This document shows positions 24,290 to 31,772 of a DNA stretch of 64,000 nt, one piece after another (the first letter of the stretch is position 1; each line of letters starts with the position of its first letter). Under the pieces are notes generated by a model. The model worked only from the letters and a program-made list of their open reading frames with translations, was not told the origin of the DNA and did not search any database. The translations under genes and the position numbers were made by a program. Source of the DNA: Nostoc cf. commune SO-36 (lineage in GTDB: Bacteria > Cyanobacteriota > Cyanobacteriia > Cyanobacteriales > Nostocaceae); contig NZ_AP025732.1 in the NCBI RefSeq assembly GCF_023734775.1, positions 6,136,501-6,200,500 on the forward strand, given 5' to 3'.

Positions 24290-25481
24290 TTCTTGACGCT
24301 TCGTTGACAGGTGCTACCGGAGTAGTCTTATCCCGTCTCTGCGTCCGTTTAGAGTCGTGGCAATGCCCTATCCCGACTTTATAGTCCCCGCCGTTAACGG
24401 CGAGGTCTCTTATATTTTTGGCGGCGTTCTCGTCTCGGTCGTGTTCAGTTCCACAACTCAAGCATTGAACAGACCGAACTTTTAAATCAAGCTTCCCCCA
24501 TTTGTAGCCACACTCAGAACAAACTTGACTTGTTGGTTCCCATCGACTCATAACACGAAAAACGCGATTAAATTTCTCAGACTTGCCCTCGCATAGCGTC
24601 CTAAATTCTCTCCACCCCTGGAGGCTGATAGCTCTTGAAAGCTTGCGATTTTTAACCATTCCTGACACATTTAAATCTTCCAAAACAATAGCTTGGTTTT
24701 CGCTAACAATCTTGGTAGATAACTTATGCAAGAAGTCTTTGCGGGTATCCGCCATTCTGTTGTGCAGTTTTGCGATTTTAATGCGAGTTGTGTTTCTACG
24801 TTTCGATTCTTTAGGTTGACGTGCTAGTTTTTTCTGAAGTTTACGAATTTTCCTGTCTAAAGTTGAATACTTAGGACTTTCGGCTTTTGTTCCATCTGAC
24901 ATTACAGCAAAGGTTTTGATACCCAAGTCTATACCAATGCTTATGTGTTTAGCATCAATACAAACAGGTTCAATCTCTACTACAAAGCTGAGAAAATAAC
25001 GATTAGCACAATCTTTGATTACCGTAACAGAACTAGGGGCAGAGGGTAAAACTCTTGACCAAATAGGGCTAACGTTACCAATCTTGGTTAAATAAACTTG
25101 TTCCCCCTGAAAAGAAAAACCACCAATTCTGAATCGTGCTGATTGTTGATTAGTTTTCTTTTTAAATTTTGGTCTACCTACTTTTTTACCTTTTCGCTTA
25201 CCTTTAAACGAATCAAAAAAGTTTTTGTATGCAATGCCTAAATCAGCAACCGACTGTTGCAATGGAATATTAGAAACTTCAGATAACCATTGTCGCTCAA
25301 CAGTTTTCTTTGCTTGGGTAATTACCAATTTTTGCAAGTCGTTGTTACTTGGCAATTTTTCCGATTGTTTACAAATAGCCAGGGCATCGTTCCACACAAC
25401 GCGAACGCAACCAAACAATGATCGCAAACTCTGTTGCTGTTGGTCTGTCGGATAGAAACGATATTGATACCTAGCTTTCAT
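24267..25481 (-). CDS. tnpB: TnpB RNA-guided nuclease of an IS200/IS605-type element
   Basis: TnpB, the ancestor-like relative of Cas12, cuts DNA guided by an RNA from the element's right end. I start at the ATG at 25481 (MKARYQYRFYPTDQQQQSL), the standard N-terminus; an upstream ATG adds 10 unlikely residues. About 404 residues with N-terminal helical domain, RuvC motifs IGIDLGIKTF (first Asp) and VLEDLNVSG (Glu), a four-cysteine zinc finger (CSECG...CLSCG) and DRDENAAKNI (last Asp). All catalytic residues are present. No tnpA transposase is adjacent, so the element cannot move alone. It starts 35 bases after the tetR stop on the other strand. Confidence 0.92.
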   Translation of the reverse strand: MKARYQYRFYPTDQQQQSLRSLFGCVRVVWNDALAICKQSEKLPSNNDLQKLVITQAKKTVERQWLSEVSNIPLQQSVADLGIAYKNFFDSFKGKRKGKKVGRPKFKKKTNQQSARFRIGGFSFQGEQVYLTKIGNVSPIWSRVLPSAPSSVTVIKDCANRYFLSFVVEIEPVCIDAKHISIGIDLGIKTFAVMSDGTKAESPKYSTLDRKIRKLQKKLARQPKESKRRNTTRIKIAKLHNRMADTRKDFLHKLSTKIVSENQAIVLEDLNVSGMVKNRKLSRAISLQGWREFRTLCEGKSEKFNRVFRVMSRWEPTSQVCSECGYKWGKLDLKVRSVQCLSCGTEHDRDENAAKNIRDLAVNGGDYKVGIGHCHDSKRTQRRDKTTPVAPVNEASRITSPSGR

Positions 25482-25578
25482 GGCTAATGCTGTCAGAAGG
25501 CCAGATATCACCTTGATTGATTGAGATCATCTTTGCCAAATTACCCATAATAAAAGAACCCCTCCCCGCTTGCTCTTA

Positions 25579-25844
25579 CTACGGTGTACACACAAGTACT
25601 ATCTGAAAGGGTTTCAGGCGTTATAAGCCCCTTAAATTGTCATTACGAGCGCAGTGATAACGGAGCGAACGCGAGTGCGTCTCGTAGAGAAGTAATCACA
25701 TAATCCCGTGGTTAAAGCGATTGCTTGTCTACGAGACGCACTCGCGTTCGCAATGACAGACCTTCAGAGCGATCGCACAATCCTATTGCTAGAGGACGAA
25801 ACCAAGTGTCAGGTGGGATTTCACGACTTGTGTGTACACCGTAG
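25579..25844. repeat. 266-bp inverted-repeat-bounded element
   Basis: Perfect 19-bp inverted termini at 25579-25597 and 25826-25844. The interior has no coding capacity and contains a smaller element. It has the shape of a miniature inverted-repeat transposable element or the remains of an insertion sequence. GCTTGCTCTT occurs just outside both ends. Confidence 0.6.
25639..25757. repeat. Dispersed GTCATT...AATGAC repeat, nested copy
   Basis: Starts GTCATTACGAGCGCAGTGA and ends CGTTCGCAATGAC; inside, GCGAGTGCGTCTCGTAGA is matched by the complementary TCTACGAGACGCACTCGC, giving a long hairpin. Same terminal sequence as the copies at 14586 and 50362. Confidence 0.7.
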
Positions 25845-26222
25845 GCTTGCTCTTGGGGGAGACAAGGCAAAGCTTTGACGTTAACATCACTACACAAGCT
25901 ACAGTTATAGCAGCCCCAAAAGGCTCACAGTCATGGGGCTGTATCCGTTTGTATTCCTTATTGCTAGCCAACTTAACATTAAAGCATACTTTATCTACCT
26001 TAGCTTTTTCACCAGGTAGAAGAATAAATTGGGCAAAAAGAGTAATTTTTCTAGATATGCTCTAACCACGGTCATCTCTCTAATTTATTCACAAACTTGA
26101 GGCTTTCTCATAACTCAAAAAAAATTACGAATAATGACTGTAAGAGCTTGTTTTACAATAATTGTTCCATCTAGAATCATACAAATTTTTATCCAACCCT
26201 ATACAAAAGGTCTAAAAATTAA

Positions 26223-26372
26223 ATGGATGATTTAAAACAATTAGACAAGTATGCCTTTCTAGTCTTAACAATGAGCAGAGAAGGTTATTCTAGTCGCCAG
26301 ATCGCCCAGCAGTTTCATTTAAGTTATAAGACAGTAAAGGATATTGTGGAACGATTTTCTAACTGGCGATAA
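26223..26372 (+). CDS. Small helix-turn-helix protein, 49 residues
   Basis: A short gene reading MDDLKQLDKYAFLVLTMSRE then GYSSRQIAQQFHLSYKTVKD and ending FSNWR. The second half is a convincing helix-turn-helix (SRQIAQQF turn HLSYKTVKDIV), like the DNA-recognition part of sigma-70 region 4, LuxR or transposase N-terminal domains. It has nothing else. A rho-independent terminator follows 57 bases after the stop, which supports a real transcript. It could be a small regulator or the surviving start of a transposase. Weak ribosome site (AAAAGGTC about 13 nt upstream). Confidence 0.55.
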   Translation: MDDLKQLDKYAFLVLTMSREGYSSRQIAQQFHLSYKTVKDIVERFSNWR

Positions 26373-26429
26373 AATGAAGGAAATTTCCAATCCCCCGTGC
26401 CTCTGTCAAATCCCAACATCAAAGTTTTG

Positions 26430-26449
26430 AAACCCACGGAGGTGGGTTT
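26430..26449 (+). terminator. Terminator after the small HTH gene
   Basis: 8-bp perfect stem AAACCCAC / GTGGGTTT with a GGAG loop, continuing into TATTTG. Placed 57 bases after the HTH stop. Confidence 0.6.
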
Positions 26450-26541
26450 TATTTGTGTAGACGCGGTTTCTAACCACCGATTTCACGTCACATTAAGCAA
26501 AGCTGTACTTAGTCTATCTTGCAGTCAACAACATAAACACA

Positions 26542-26573
26542 AAAGCCGCACCTTTAAGTGTTAGTGCGGCTTT
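26542..26573. terminator. Strong hairpin, bidirectional terminator candidate
   Basis: Perfect 10-bp stem AAAGCCGCAC / GTGCGGCTTT with a 12-nt loop; flanked by A-run on the left and TTT on the right, so it suits termination on either strand. Confidence 0.6.
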
Positions 26574-26859
26574 AAGTTCCACAGAGATGGGTTGGTTCTA
26601 TGAATATTCGTAGAAAGTATCTGGGATGTTTGAATGTCCCAGCACTTGGGGTTATTGCATCCCCCACTGGTTTAAGGTTCCATTTTTATCTCCAGTGTAC
26701 GTCTGTGCAGACGCGACTGGATGCACACTGAAAAAACCCATTGGTGTCTTCTGTGGGCAGAACGTTAAGTTTTTTCCATAGAAGCTACAATGTTGCCTCC
26801 GGCTTTTTTCGTTCTTTACAAACTGCCATAAATATATACTCTAGCGATCGCCAGATTAA

Positions 26860-27405
26860 TTAGGCAGGAATGACTTGAACAATTAGTGCGCGTTTATCCA
26901 GCGACTGGATTTTACCTACTTGACTGAGATCATTTGCAATTCGGTCTAGCAGTTCTCCTGCTTGGTCACGATATTGATGTTCTCGGCCCCGTAAACGGAT
27001 GGCAAACTTCACTGAATCGCCTTTACTCAACCACTGAACTGCTTTTTCAATGCGTAGATTGTAATCAGCGACGCCCACGTTTAGACCGAAGCGAACTTCC
27101 TTTACCGTGGGTCTAGCACTCTGGCTTTGACGTTTTTTCTTTTGGTACTGAAGCTTCCCATAGTTGAGAATCTTCGCGATAGGAGCGTCTTTGCCTTGAG
27201 AGACTACAACTAAGTCAAGCTCTAAGCTTTCAGCTAGCTGTAGCGCCTCATTGGTGTCGATCAGACCACGATTATTATTCTCATGGTCAATTAAGAAGAC
27301 GCTAGGGGACTTGATTTGTGAATTAATCAGTTGCTTTTGGATTGCGATAATGAATTTCTCCCAATTCTTTAACACTTTACTTTGCCGATAATGCCAATTT
27401 AACAC
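26860..27405 (-). CDS. infC: Translation initiation factor IF-3 paralogue
   Basis: IF-3 binds the small ribosomal subunit and checks start-codon pairing. The N-domain (INSQIKSPSVFLIDHENNNRG, EALQLAESLELDLVVVS, PIAKILNYGKLQYQKKK) and the C-domain (VKEVRFGLNVGVADYNLRIEKAVQWLSKGDSVKFAIRLRGRE) are both complete. It diverges from the usual cyanobacterial IF-3, so it may be a second copy. The coordinates give the longest reading, from a GTG with no ribosome site. Homology begins only at about 27350, where GGGAG lies 6 nt before an in-frame ATT at 27351-27349; AUU is the known start of E. coli infC. Divergent from the DEAD-box helicase gene; both could belong to stress translation control. Confidence 0.85.
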   Translation of the reverse strand: MLNWHYRQSKVLKNWEKFIIAIQKQLINSQIKSPSVFLIDHENNNRGLIDTNEALQLAESLELDLVVVSQGKDAPIAKILNYGKLQYQKKKRQSQSARPTVKEVRFGLNVGVADYNLRIEKAVQWLSKGDSVKFAIRLRGREHQYRDQAGELLDRIANDLSQVGKIQSLDKRALIVQVIPA

Positions 27406-27583
27406 AACACTGAATCAGAGCAACTTTAACTACACAATGGATGGCAATCTGCTAGAATTAAGCACTGTGGCACTCGCTCTCAGTCTTTGCGCTACTGCCC
27501 ATCCAGCTTTTCAATAATTTTTATTCGTCCGCCTAAGACTGACGCCGCCATTGGCGACAGGCCGATGTTATTTTTGGAGTCTT

Positions 27584-28924
27584 ATGTCTTTTTCTACTCT
27601 CGGCTTGTCCAATGAAATTATCCGTGCCGTTACCGAACGAGGATACACCGAACCCACGCCAATTCAGATGCAGGCGATTCCTGCCGTTTTGTCAGGTAGC
27701 GATTTGCTAGCTGGGGCACAAACTGGCACTGGTAAGACCGCTAGTTTTACCCTGCCACTCTTGCATCGGTTGTCGTCCGACAAAAGCAAAGGTACATCTA
27801 ATGGATATCCACAAATCAGGGCGCTGATTCTCACCCCAACTCGTGAACTAGCCGCACAGGTAGAAGAAAGCGTGCGCGAGTACGGCAAATACTTGCAGCT
27901 AAACTCAATGGTGATGTTTGGTGGAGTCAGCATTAATCTGCAAAAACAACGTTTGAAGGGTCGAGTGGATATTCTGGTCGCTACTCCAGGGCGGCTGCTA
28001 GACCACGTACAGCAGGGCACAGTCAACCTATCGCATATTGAAGTTCTGGTGCTAGATGAAGCAGACCGGATGCTGGATATGGGCTTTATTAATGATATCC
28101 GCCGTATCCTCTCACTTCTACCCAAAAAGCGGCAAAATTTGCTATTCTTCGCTACTTTTTCGGACAAAATTAAGGCACTGGCTGCCGGACTGCTCAATCA
28201 CCCAACAATGATTGAGGTCGCACGCCGCAACGTTACCGCCGACACGATCGCACAAAAAATTTATCAGGTAGACCGTGACAAGAAACGCCAATTACTGGCC
28301 CACCTGATTCGGCGAGATAATTGGTATCAAGTGCTAGTGTTCACTCGCACTAAGTACGGTGCTGACCGTTTGGTTAAGCAGTTGGGCGAAGACCGCATTC
28401 AAGCATTGGCAATCCACGGTAATAAGAGCCAGCCAGCGCGTACCCATGCTTTGGCAAAGTTCAAGAATGGCACTTTACAGGTATTAGTAGCGACAGATAT
28501 TGCTGCTAGAGGTCTTGACATCAGTGAACTGCCCCATGTAGTCAACTTCGATCTGCCCAATGTACCAGAAGATTATGTTCATCGCATTGGGCGTACTGGT
28601 CGTGCTGGGGCATCAGGTGAAGCCTTATCGTTGGTGTCCGTTGATGAATACCCTCTATTGAAAGATATTGAAATACTAATTGAGCAGCGCTTGCCAAGGG
28701 AAGTGGTAGCTGGTTTTGCACCCAACTCCGATACCAATGCCGAACCAATCCCAAATGGACGGCAACACAGAGTCAAACCCGGAGGTGATAAGCGTCCGGC
28801 TCGGACTCCTAAACCTTTACCACAGACATCGGCTAAACGTAAAGCAGCACCACCCGCCATTAATGGCGATAAACCTGGCGCTCGTTCGTCTGCATCACGC
28901 CGTTCTGCGAAACGCGATCGCTAA
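27584..28924 (+). CDS. DEAD-box RNA helicase, RhlE-like
   Basis: ATP-dependent RNA helicase that remodels RNA structure. I start at ATG 27584 ([16 protein letters not shown]), with GGAG 5 nt upstream; an earlier TTG adds 11 unlikely residues. About 446 residues: Q-motif ([13 protein letters not shown]), motif I AQTGTGKT, Ia PTRELA, II DEAD, IV/V ([23 protein letters not shown]) and [10 protein letters not shown] are intact. Motif III, normally SAT, reads FAT (LLFFATFSD), an uncommon change in the motif that links ATP hydrolysis to unwinding. The tail (from about 385) is basic and Ser/Pro-rich, typical of RNA-binding tails. Confidence 0.92.
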   Translation: MSFSTLGLSNEIIRAVTERGYTEPTPIQMQAIPAVLSGSDLLAGAQTGTGKTASFTLPLLHRLSSDKSKGTSNGYPQIRALILTPTRELAAQVEESVREYGKYLQLNSMVMFGGVSINLQKQRLKGRVDILVATPGRLLDHVQQGTVNLSHIEVLVLDEADRMLDMGFINDIRRILSLLPKKRQNLLFFATFSDKIKALAAGLLNHPTMIEVARRNVTADTIAQKIYQVDRDKKRQLLAHLIRRDNWYQVLVFTRTKYGADRLVKQLGEDRIQALAIHGNKSQPARTHALAKFKNGTLQVLVATDIAARGLDISELPHVVNFDLPNVPEDYVHRIGRTGRAGASGEALSLVSVDEYPLLKDIEILIEQRLPREVVAGFAPNSDTNAEPIPNGRQHRVKPGGDKRPARTPKPLPQTSAKRKAAPPAINGDKPGARSSASRRSAKRDR

Positions 28925-29039
28925 TCTTCGTCTTAAGCGTTACTCTTTCAGCAACGCCCCTAAGTGGACATAATATAAGTCCTAATAGCAATGTGGCTCT
29001 TAGGACTTACGCACTTAGCTTAGATATTGAAACTAAGAA

Positions 29040-29666
29040 ATGAAAAATAGCACAACGCCCCATGTCAATTACAAAATTCCCAAAAAATGGTTAATTTTGG
29101 TTACATTGGCTTTGATATCTGCCTTGTTGCTGGCGATCGCATCTACAGCCTTAAGTATTTACTTGTATGGCAGCAGTACTAATAATATCAAGGCAGATGC
29201 AGCAATTGTTTTTAGGAGCCGCAGTTTGGGGACAAGAACATCTCCTGTTTTCAGAGAGCGAATCAATCACGCCATTAACTTATATAAAAATGGATCTGTT
29301 AAGACGATTATTTTTACTGGCGGAGTTGGCGAAAGTAATGAACCAGCTGAAGCTATAGTTGGAAAAAATTATGCGATCGCGCAACAGGTAAAAGCTGCTG
29401 ACATTTTCACTGAAACTCAATCTCGCACAACTCACCAAAACCTCAAAAATGCTTTGGAAGTAGCGAATGCTCACCAATTAACTAAGTTTCTTATTGTTAG
29501 CGATCCATTGCATCTGAAGCGAGCCGTATTAATGGCGCGAGGTTTAGGAATGGATGCACATTCGTCTCCCACACCTACTACCCGCTATCGCAGTTTTCAC
29601 AGTCAGATAGAGTTTTTAAGCCGAGAAACTTATTTTTACTTTGTCTATTTAGTGTTTAAAATCTAG
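29040..29666 (+). CDS. YdcF/SanA-like DUF218 membrane protein
   Basis: 208 residues with a cytoplasmic basic start, one membrane helix (about 17-43, WLILVTLALISALLLAIASTALSIYLYG) and a periplasmic DUF218 domain: ADAAIVFRSRS, INHAINLYKNGSVKTIIFTGGVGE, EAIVGKNYAIAQQV, ETQSRTTHQNLKNA, FLIVSDPLHLKRAVLMARGLGM. The last two blocks are the conserved core of the family. Members are linked to envelope integrity and vancomycin exclusion (SanA), but the chemistry is uncertain. Convergent with dnaG; only 9 bases separate the stops. Confidence 0.85.
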   Translation: MKNSTTPHVNYKIPKKWLILVTLALISALLLAIASTALSIYLYGSSTNNIKADAAIVFRSRSLGTRTSPVFRERINHAINLYKNGSVKTIIFTGGVGESNEPAEAIVGKNYAIAQQVKAADIFTETQSRTTHQNLKNALEVANAHQLTKFLIVSDPLHLKRAVLMARGLGMDAHSSPTPTTRYRSFHSQIEFLSRETYFYFVYLVFKI

Positions 29667-29675
29667 CTTCCGAAA

Positions 29676-31631
29676 CTACAATAACTCTGTGATGGAAAAT
29701 AACCGTTGTCGGTCTATTTGTTGCAGCTTGATTTTTTCAGCGTAGAATGCCTGATAATAGGATTGATAACGCTCTGGTTCAGCTTCTGGATCAGTTTGTT
29801 GCCATAGTTCCAAAAAGTGACGATAGCGTTTTTCCAGCATCACCAAATCCATGCAAGCGATCGCAGCTTGAACCACTTGCGGAGTCCGAAGTATTTCTTT
29901 CTGGTTTTTTTCATCCACATGAAATAAATGGGCAATTAATGCCATCTCGCTGCCAAATTCTAAGAACTGGTCTTGCAGGCGGGAAATTAAATTTGGTAGA
30001 GACACAAAATTTTTCGTTTCTTCATCACCGGATGAAATTTCTAAAATCTGCTGCCATAAAAATCGGTGGTGGGAAAGGCTAAATTGCAAATCTCTCTCCT
30101 CTAGTTCGGCAATAATCAATTGACGCTGTTCGGGGCAATGCAAGTAAATTCGCAATAATAACGCCTCTGCATGTTCTAAAAGACTCCGTTCGGTGGGAAG
30201 TGGGGAGTGGGGAGTGGGGAGTGGGGATTTGCTACTTCCCCATGCTTTCTTCGCTGATACGGGTTTAGAGTATGTAGCCGCAGGGGGAGCAATTTGATTT
30301 AGCAGATTTTCGACTCGTAGGGGTATAAGTCTGGTATCTCCCAAGCTGAGTATTTCTGCACAGTAGGAAACGTAATAGTTGCGTGTATCGCTGTTAGCGA
30401 TATTTTTAAGTAATTTGACTATTTGCTGAGTTACTTGTTGAAAATCAGTAGCTTGCTTTAAGTCACGGTCTTGAATAATTTGCTGAATCTGCCAGTCTAG
30501 CCAAAGTGGGGCATTTTTTAGCAGTTCTGCATAATCTTCTGGGGTGTGACTATGCAAGTATTCATCAGCATCTTTGCCATCAGGTAAATTGAGAACCTTT
30601 AGCTGAACTTCGCCTTTGTATGCTAGTTCGGCAATTTCACCGATTGCCCGTTCTGCCGCATTGGTTCCGGCTTTATCAGCATCAAAGTTGAGTACTAATT
30701 GTTTTGATTCGGTGTAGCGTAATATTAACCGGACTTGCTCTAAGCTTAAAGCAGTGCCTAAAGAGGCGACAGCGTTATTAATACCAGCAGCGTGGAGAGC
30801 GATCGCATCAAAATATCCCTCTACCACCACAGCTTGATCAAGTTGAGAAATTCCACCCTTGGCTTGATCGAGGGCAAATAATGTTTTACCTTTACTAAAA
30901 AGTTCGGTTTCTGGTGAATTCAGATACTTAGGCTGTTCATCAGTCAGAGTTCTACCACCAAAGGCAATGACGCGTCCTTGGACATCGCGGATGGGAATCA
31001 TTAAGCGATCGCGGAATACATCATAATAACCGCCTCCTTCCTTGCGTGGCTTAATCAATCCCGCTTTTTCTAGTATCTGCACGGGCAAACGTTTATCTTC
31101 CACTAGATAACGATAGAGAGTTTCCCAACCTGCGGGGGCGTAACCTAAACCAAATTGCTGTATAGTTTCTTCTTTGAGTTGGCGGTTAGATTGCAAATAT
31201 TCAAGTGCCTTTTGCCCTTGGGATTGTCTGAGGGCATGTTGATAAAACTGGGCGGACGTTGCCAGAACTTCGTACAACTGCTCACGTAAAGATAGCTGAC
31301 GCTGTAATTCTTGGCGTTGTTCGGGTTCTAGAGTTTGCACAGGTACTTGGTAACGCCGTGCTAAATCCAGCACCACATCAGCAAAAGAGCGCTTTCCCAA
31401 CTCCATGACGAACTTAATGGCATTTCCCCCAGCTTGACAGCCAAAGCAATAGTACATTTGCTTGGTCTGGCTGACGGTGAAACTGGGAGATTTCTCATCA
31501 TGGAAGGGGCACAAACCGACAAAATCCTTTCCACGTTTGCGTAAAACTACGTATTCCGAGACGACATCTACAATATCAGCCCGTAGTTTAACTTCCTCAA
31601 TTGTGTCTGGGTGCAAGCGGGGGATTTGCAT
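29676..31631 (-). CDS. dnaG: DNA primase
   Basis: Makes RNA primers for replication. 651 residues: CHC2 zinc finger (CPFHDEKSPSFTV...YYCFGCQAGG, about 41-68), the primase core with RDRLMIPIRDVQGRVIAFGGRTL, the TOPRIM domain (AVVVEGYFDAIALHAAGI and VLNFDADKAGTNAAERA) and a C-terminal helicase-binding domain. Between core and C-terminal domain (about 470-490) a G-rich repeat in the DNA encodes an extra SPLPTPHSPLPTE segment in frame. Start ATG at 31631 (MQIPRLHPDTIEEVKLRADIV) is the standard primase N-terminus. Confidence 0.96.
   Translation of the reverse strand: MQIPRLHPDTIEEVKLRADIVDVVSEYVVLRKRGKDFVGLCPFHDEKSPSFTVSQTKQMYYCFGCQAGGNAIKFVMELGKRSFADVVLDLARRYQVPVQTLEPEQRQELQRQLSLREQLYEVLATSAQFYQHALRQSQGQKALEYLQSNRQLKEETIQQFGLGYAPAGWETLYRYLVEDKRLPVQILEKAGLIKPRKEGGGYYDVFRDRLMIPIRDVQGRVIAFGGRTLTDEQPKYLNSPETELFSKGKTLFALDQAKGGISQLDQAVVVEGYFDAIALHAAGINNAVASLGTALSLEQVRLILRYTESKQLVLNFDADKAGTNAAERAIGEIAELAYKGEVQLKVLNLPDGKDADEYLHSHTPEDYAELLKNAPLWLDWQIQQIIQDRDLKQATDFQQVTQQIVKLLKNIANSDTRNYYVSYCAEILSLGDTRLIPLRVENLLNQIAPPAATYSKPVSAKKAWGSSKSPLPTPHSPLPTERSLLEHAEALLLRIYLHCPEQRQLIIAELEERDLQFSLSHHRFLWQQILEISSGDEETKNFVSLPNLISRLQDQFLEFGSEMALIAHLFHVDEKNQKEILRTPQVVQAAIACMDLVMLEKRYRHFLELWQQTDPEAEPERYQSYYQAFYAEKIKLQQIDRQRLFSITELL
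30193..30227. repeat. GTGGGGA short tandem repeat inside dnaG
   Basis: About five copies of the 7-bp unit GTGGGGA (one variant GTGGGAA), a class common between genes in Nostoc. Here it sits in frame in the primase linker, where extra residues should be tolerated. Confidence 0.75.
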
Positions 31632-31772
31632 TCTAGTCTATTTATTAATTCATGGGTTGGTAGTTAACACTGCCGTGCGTTTCCCAACTGATAGCTATTA
31701 TATTCTTGTTGCTAGACCAAGATTGATGTATACAATTGCTTACACTTAATTTTATCAGAGGAAATACTTAAA

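Larger units (their letters stand above)
25482..26222. other. Intergenic region with nested inverted repeats
   Basis: Between the tnpB start and a small HTH gene. 25579-25597 and 25826-25844 are perfect 19-bp inverted copies (CTACGGTGTACACACAAGT), and a dispersed GTCATT repeat (25639-25757) lies between them. Frames from 25789 to 26065 are open on both strands but show no family features, so I do not call a gene there. 26066-26222 is AT-rich with nothing recognisable. Confidence 0.55.
26373..26859. other. Hairpin-rich intergenic region, possible structured RNA
   Basis: About 490 bases between the small HTH gene and the 3' end of the IF-3-like gene. It contains at least seven stems in a row: 26430-26449, 26542-26573, 26596-26615, 26621-26642, 26648-26664, 26665-26697 and 26704-26727. 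No protein frame is supported. It could hold a structured small RNA or two terminators plus repeat debris. Confidence 0.5.

Noticed and set aside
25789..26065. Overlapping frames on both strands next to the nested repeats
   Set aside because: Both run across the 19-bp inverted repeat, have no family motif and atypical composition; more likely debris of a lost gene.
26373..26859. tRNA, tmRNA, 6S or RNase P RNA in the hairpin-rich gap
   Set aside because: No cloverleaf, no T-loop signature, no known conserved core could be found; kept only as an unnamed candidate structure.
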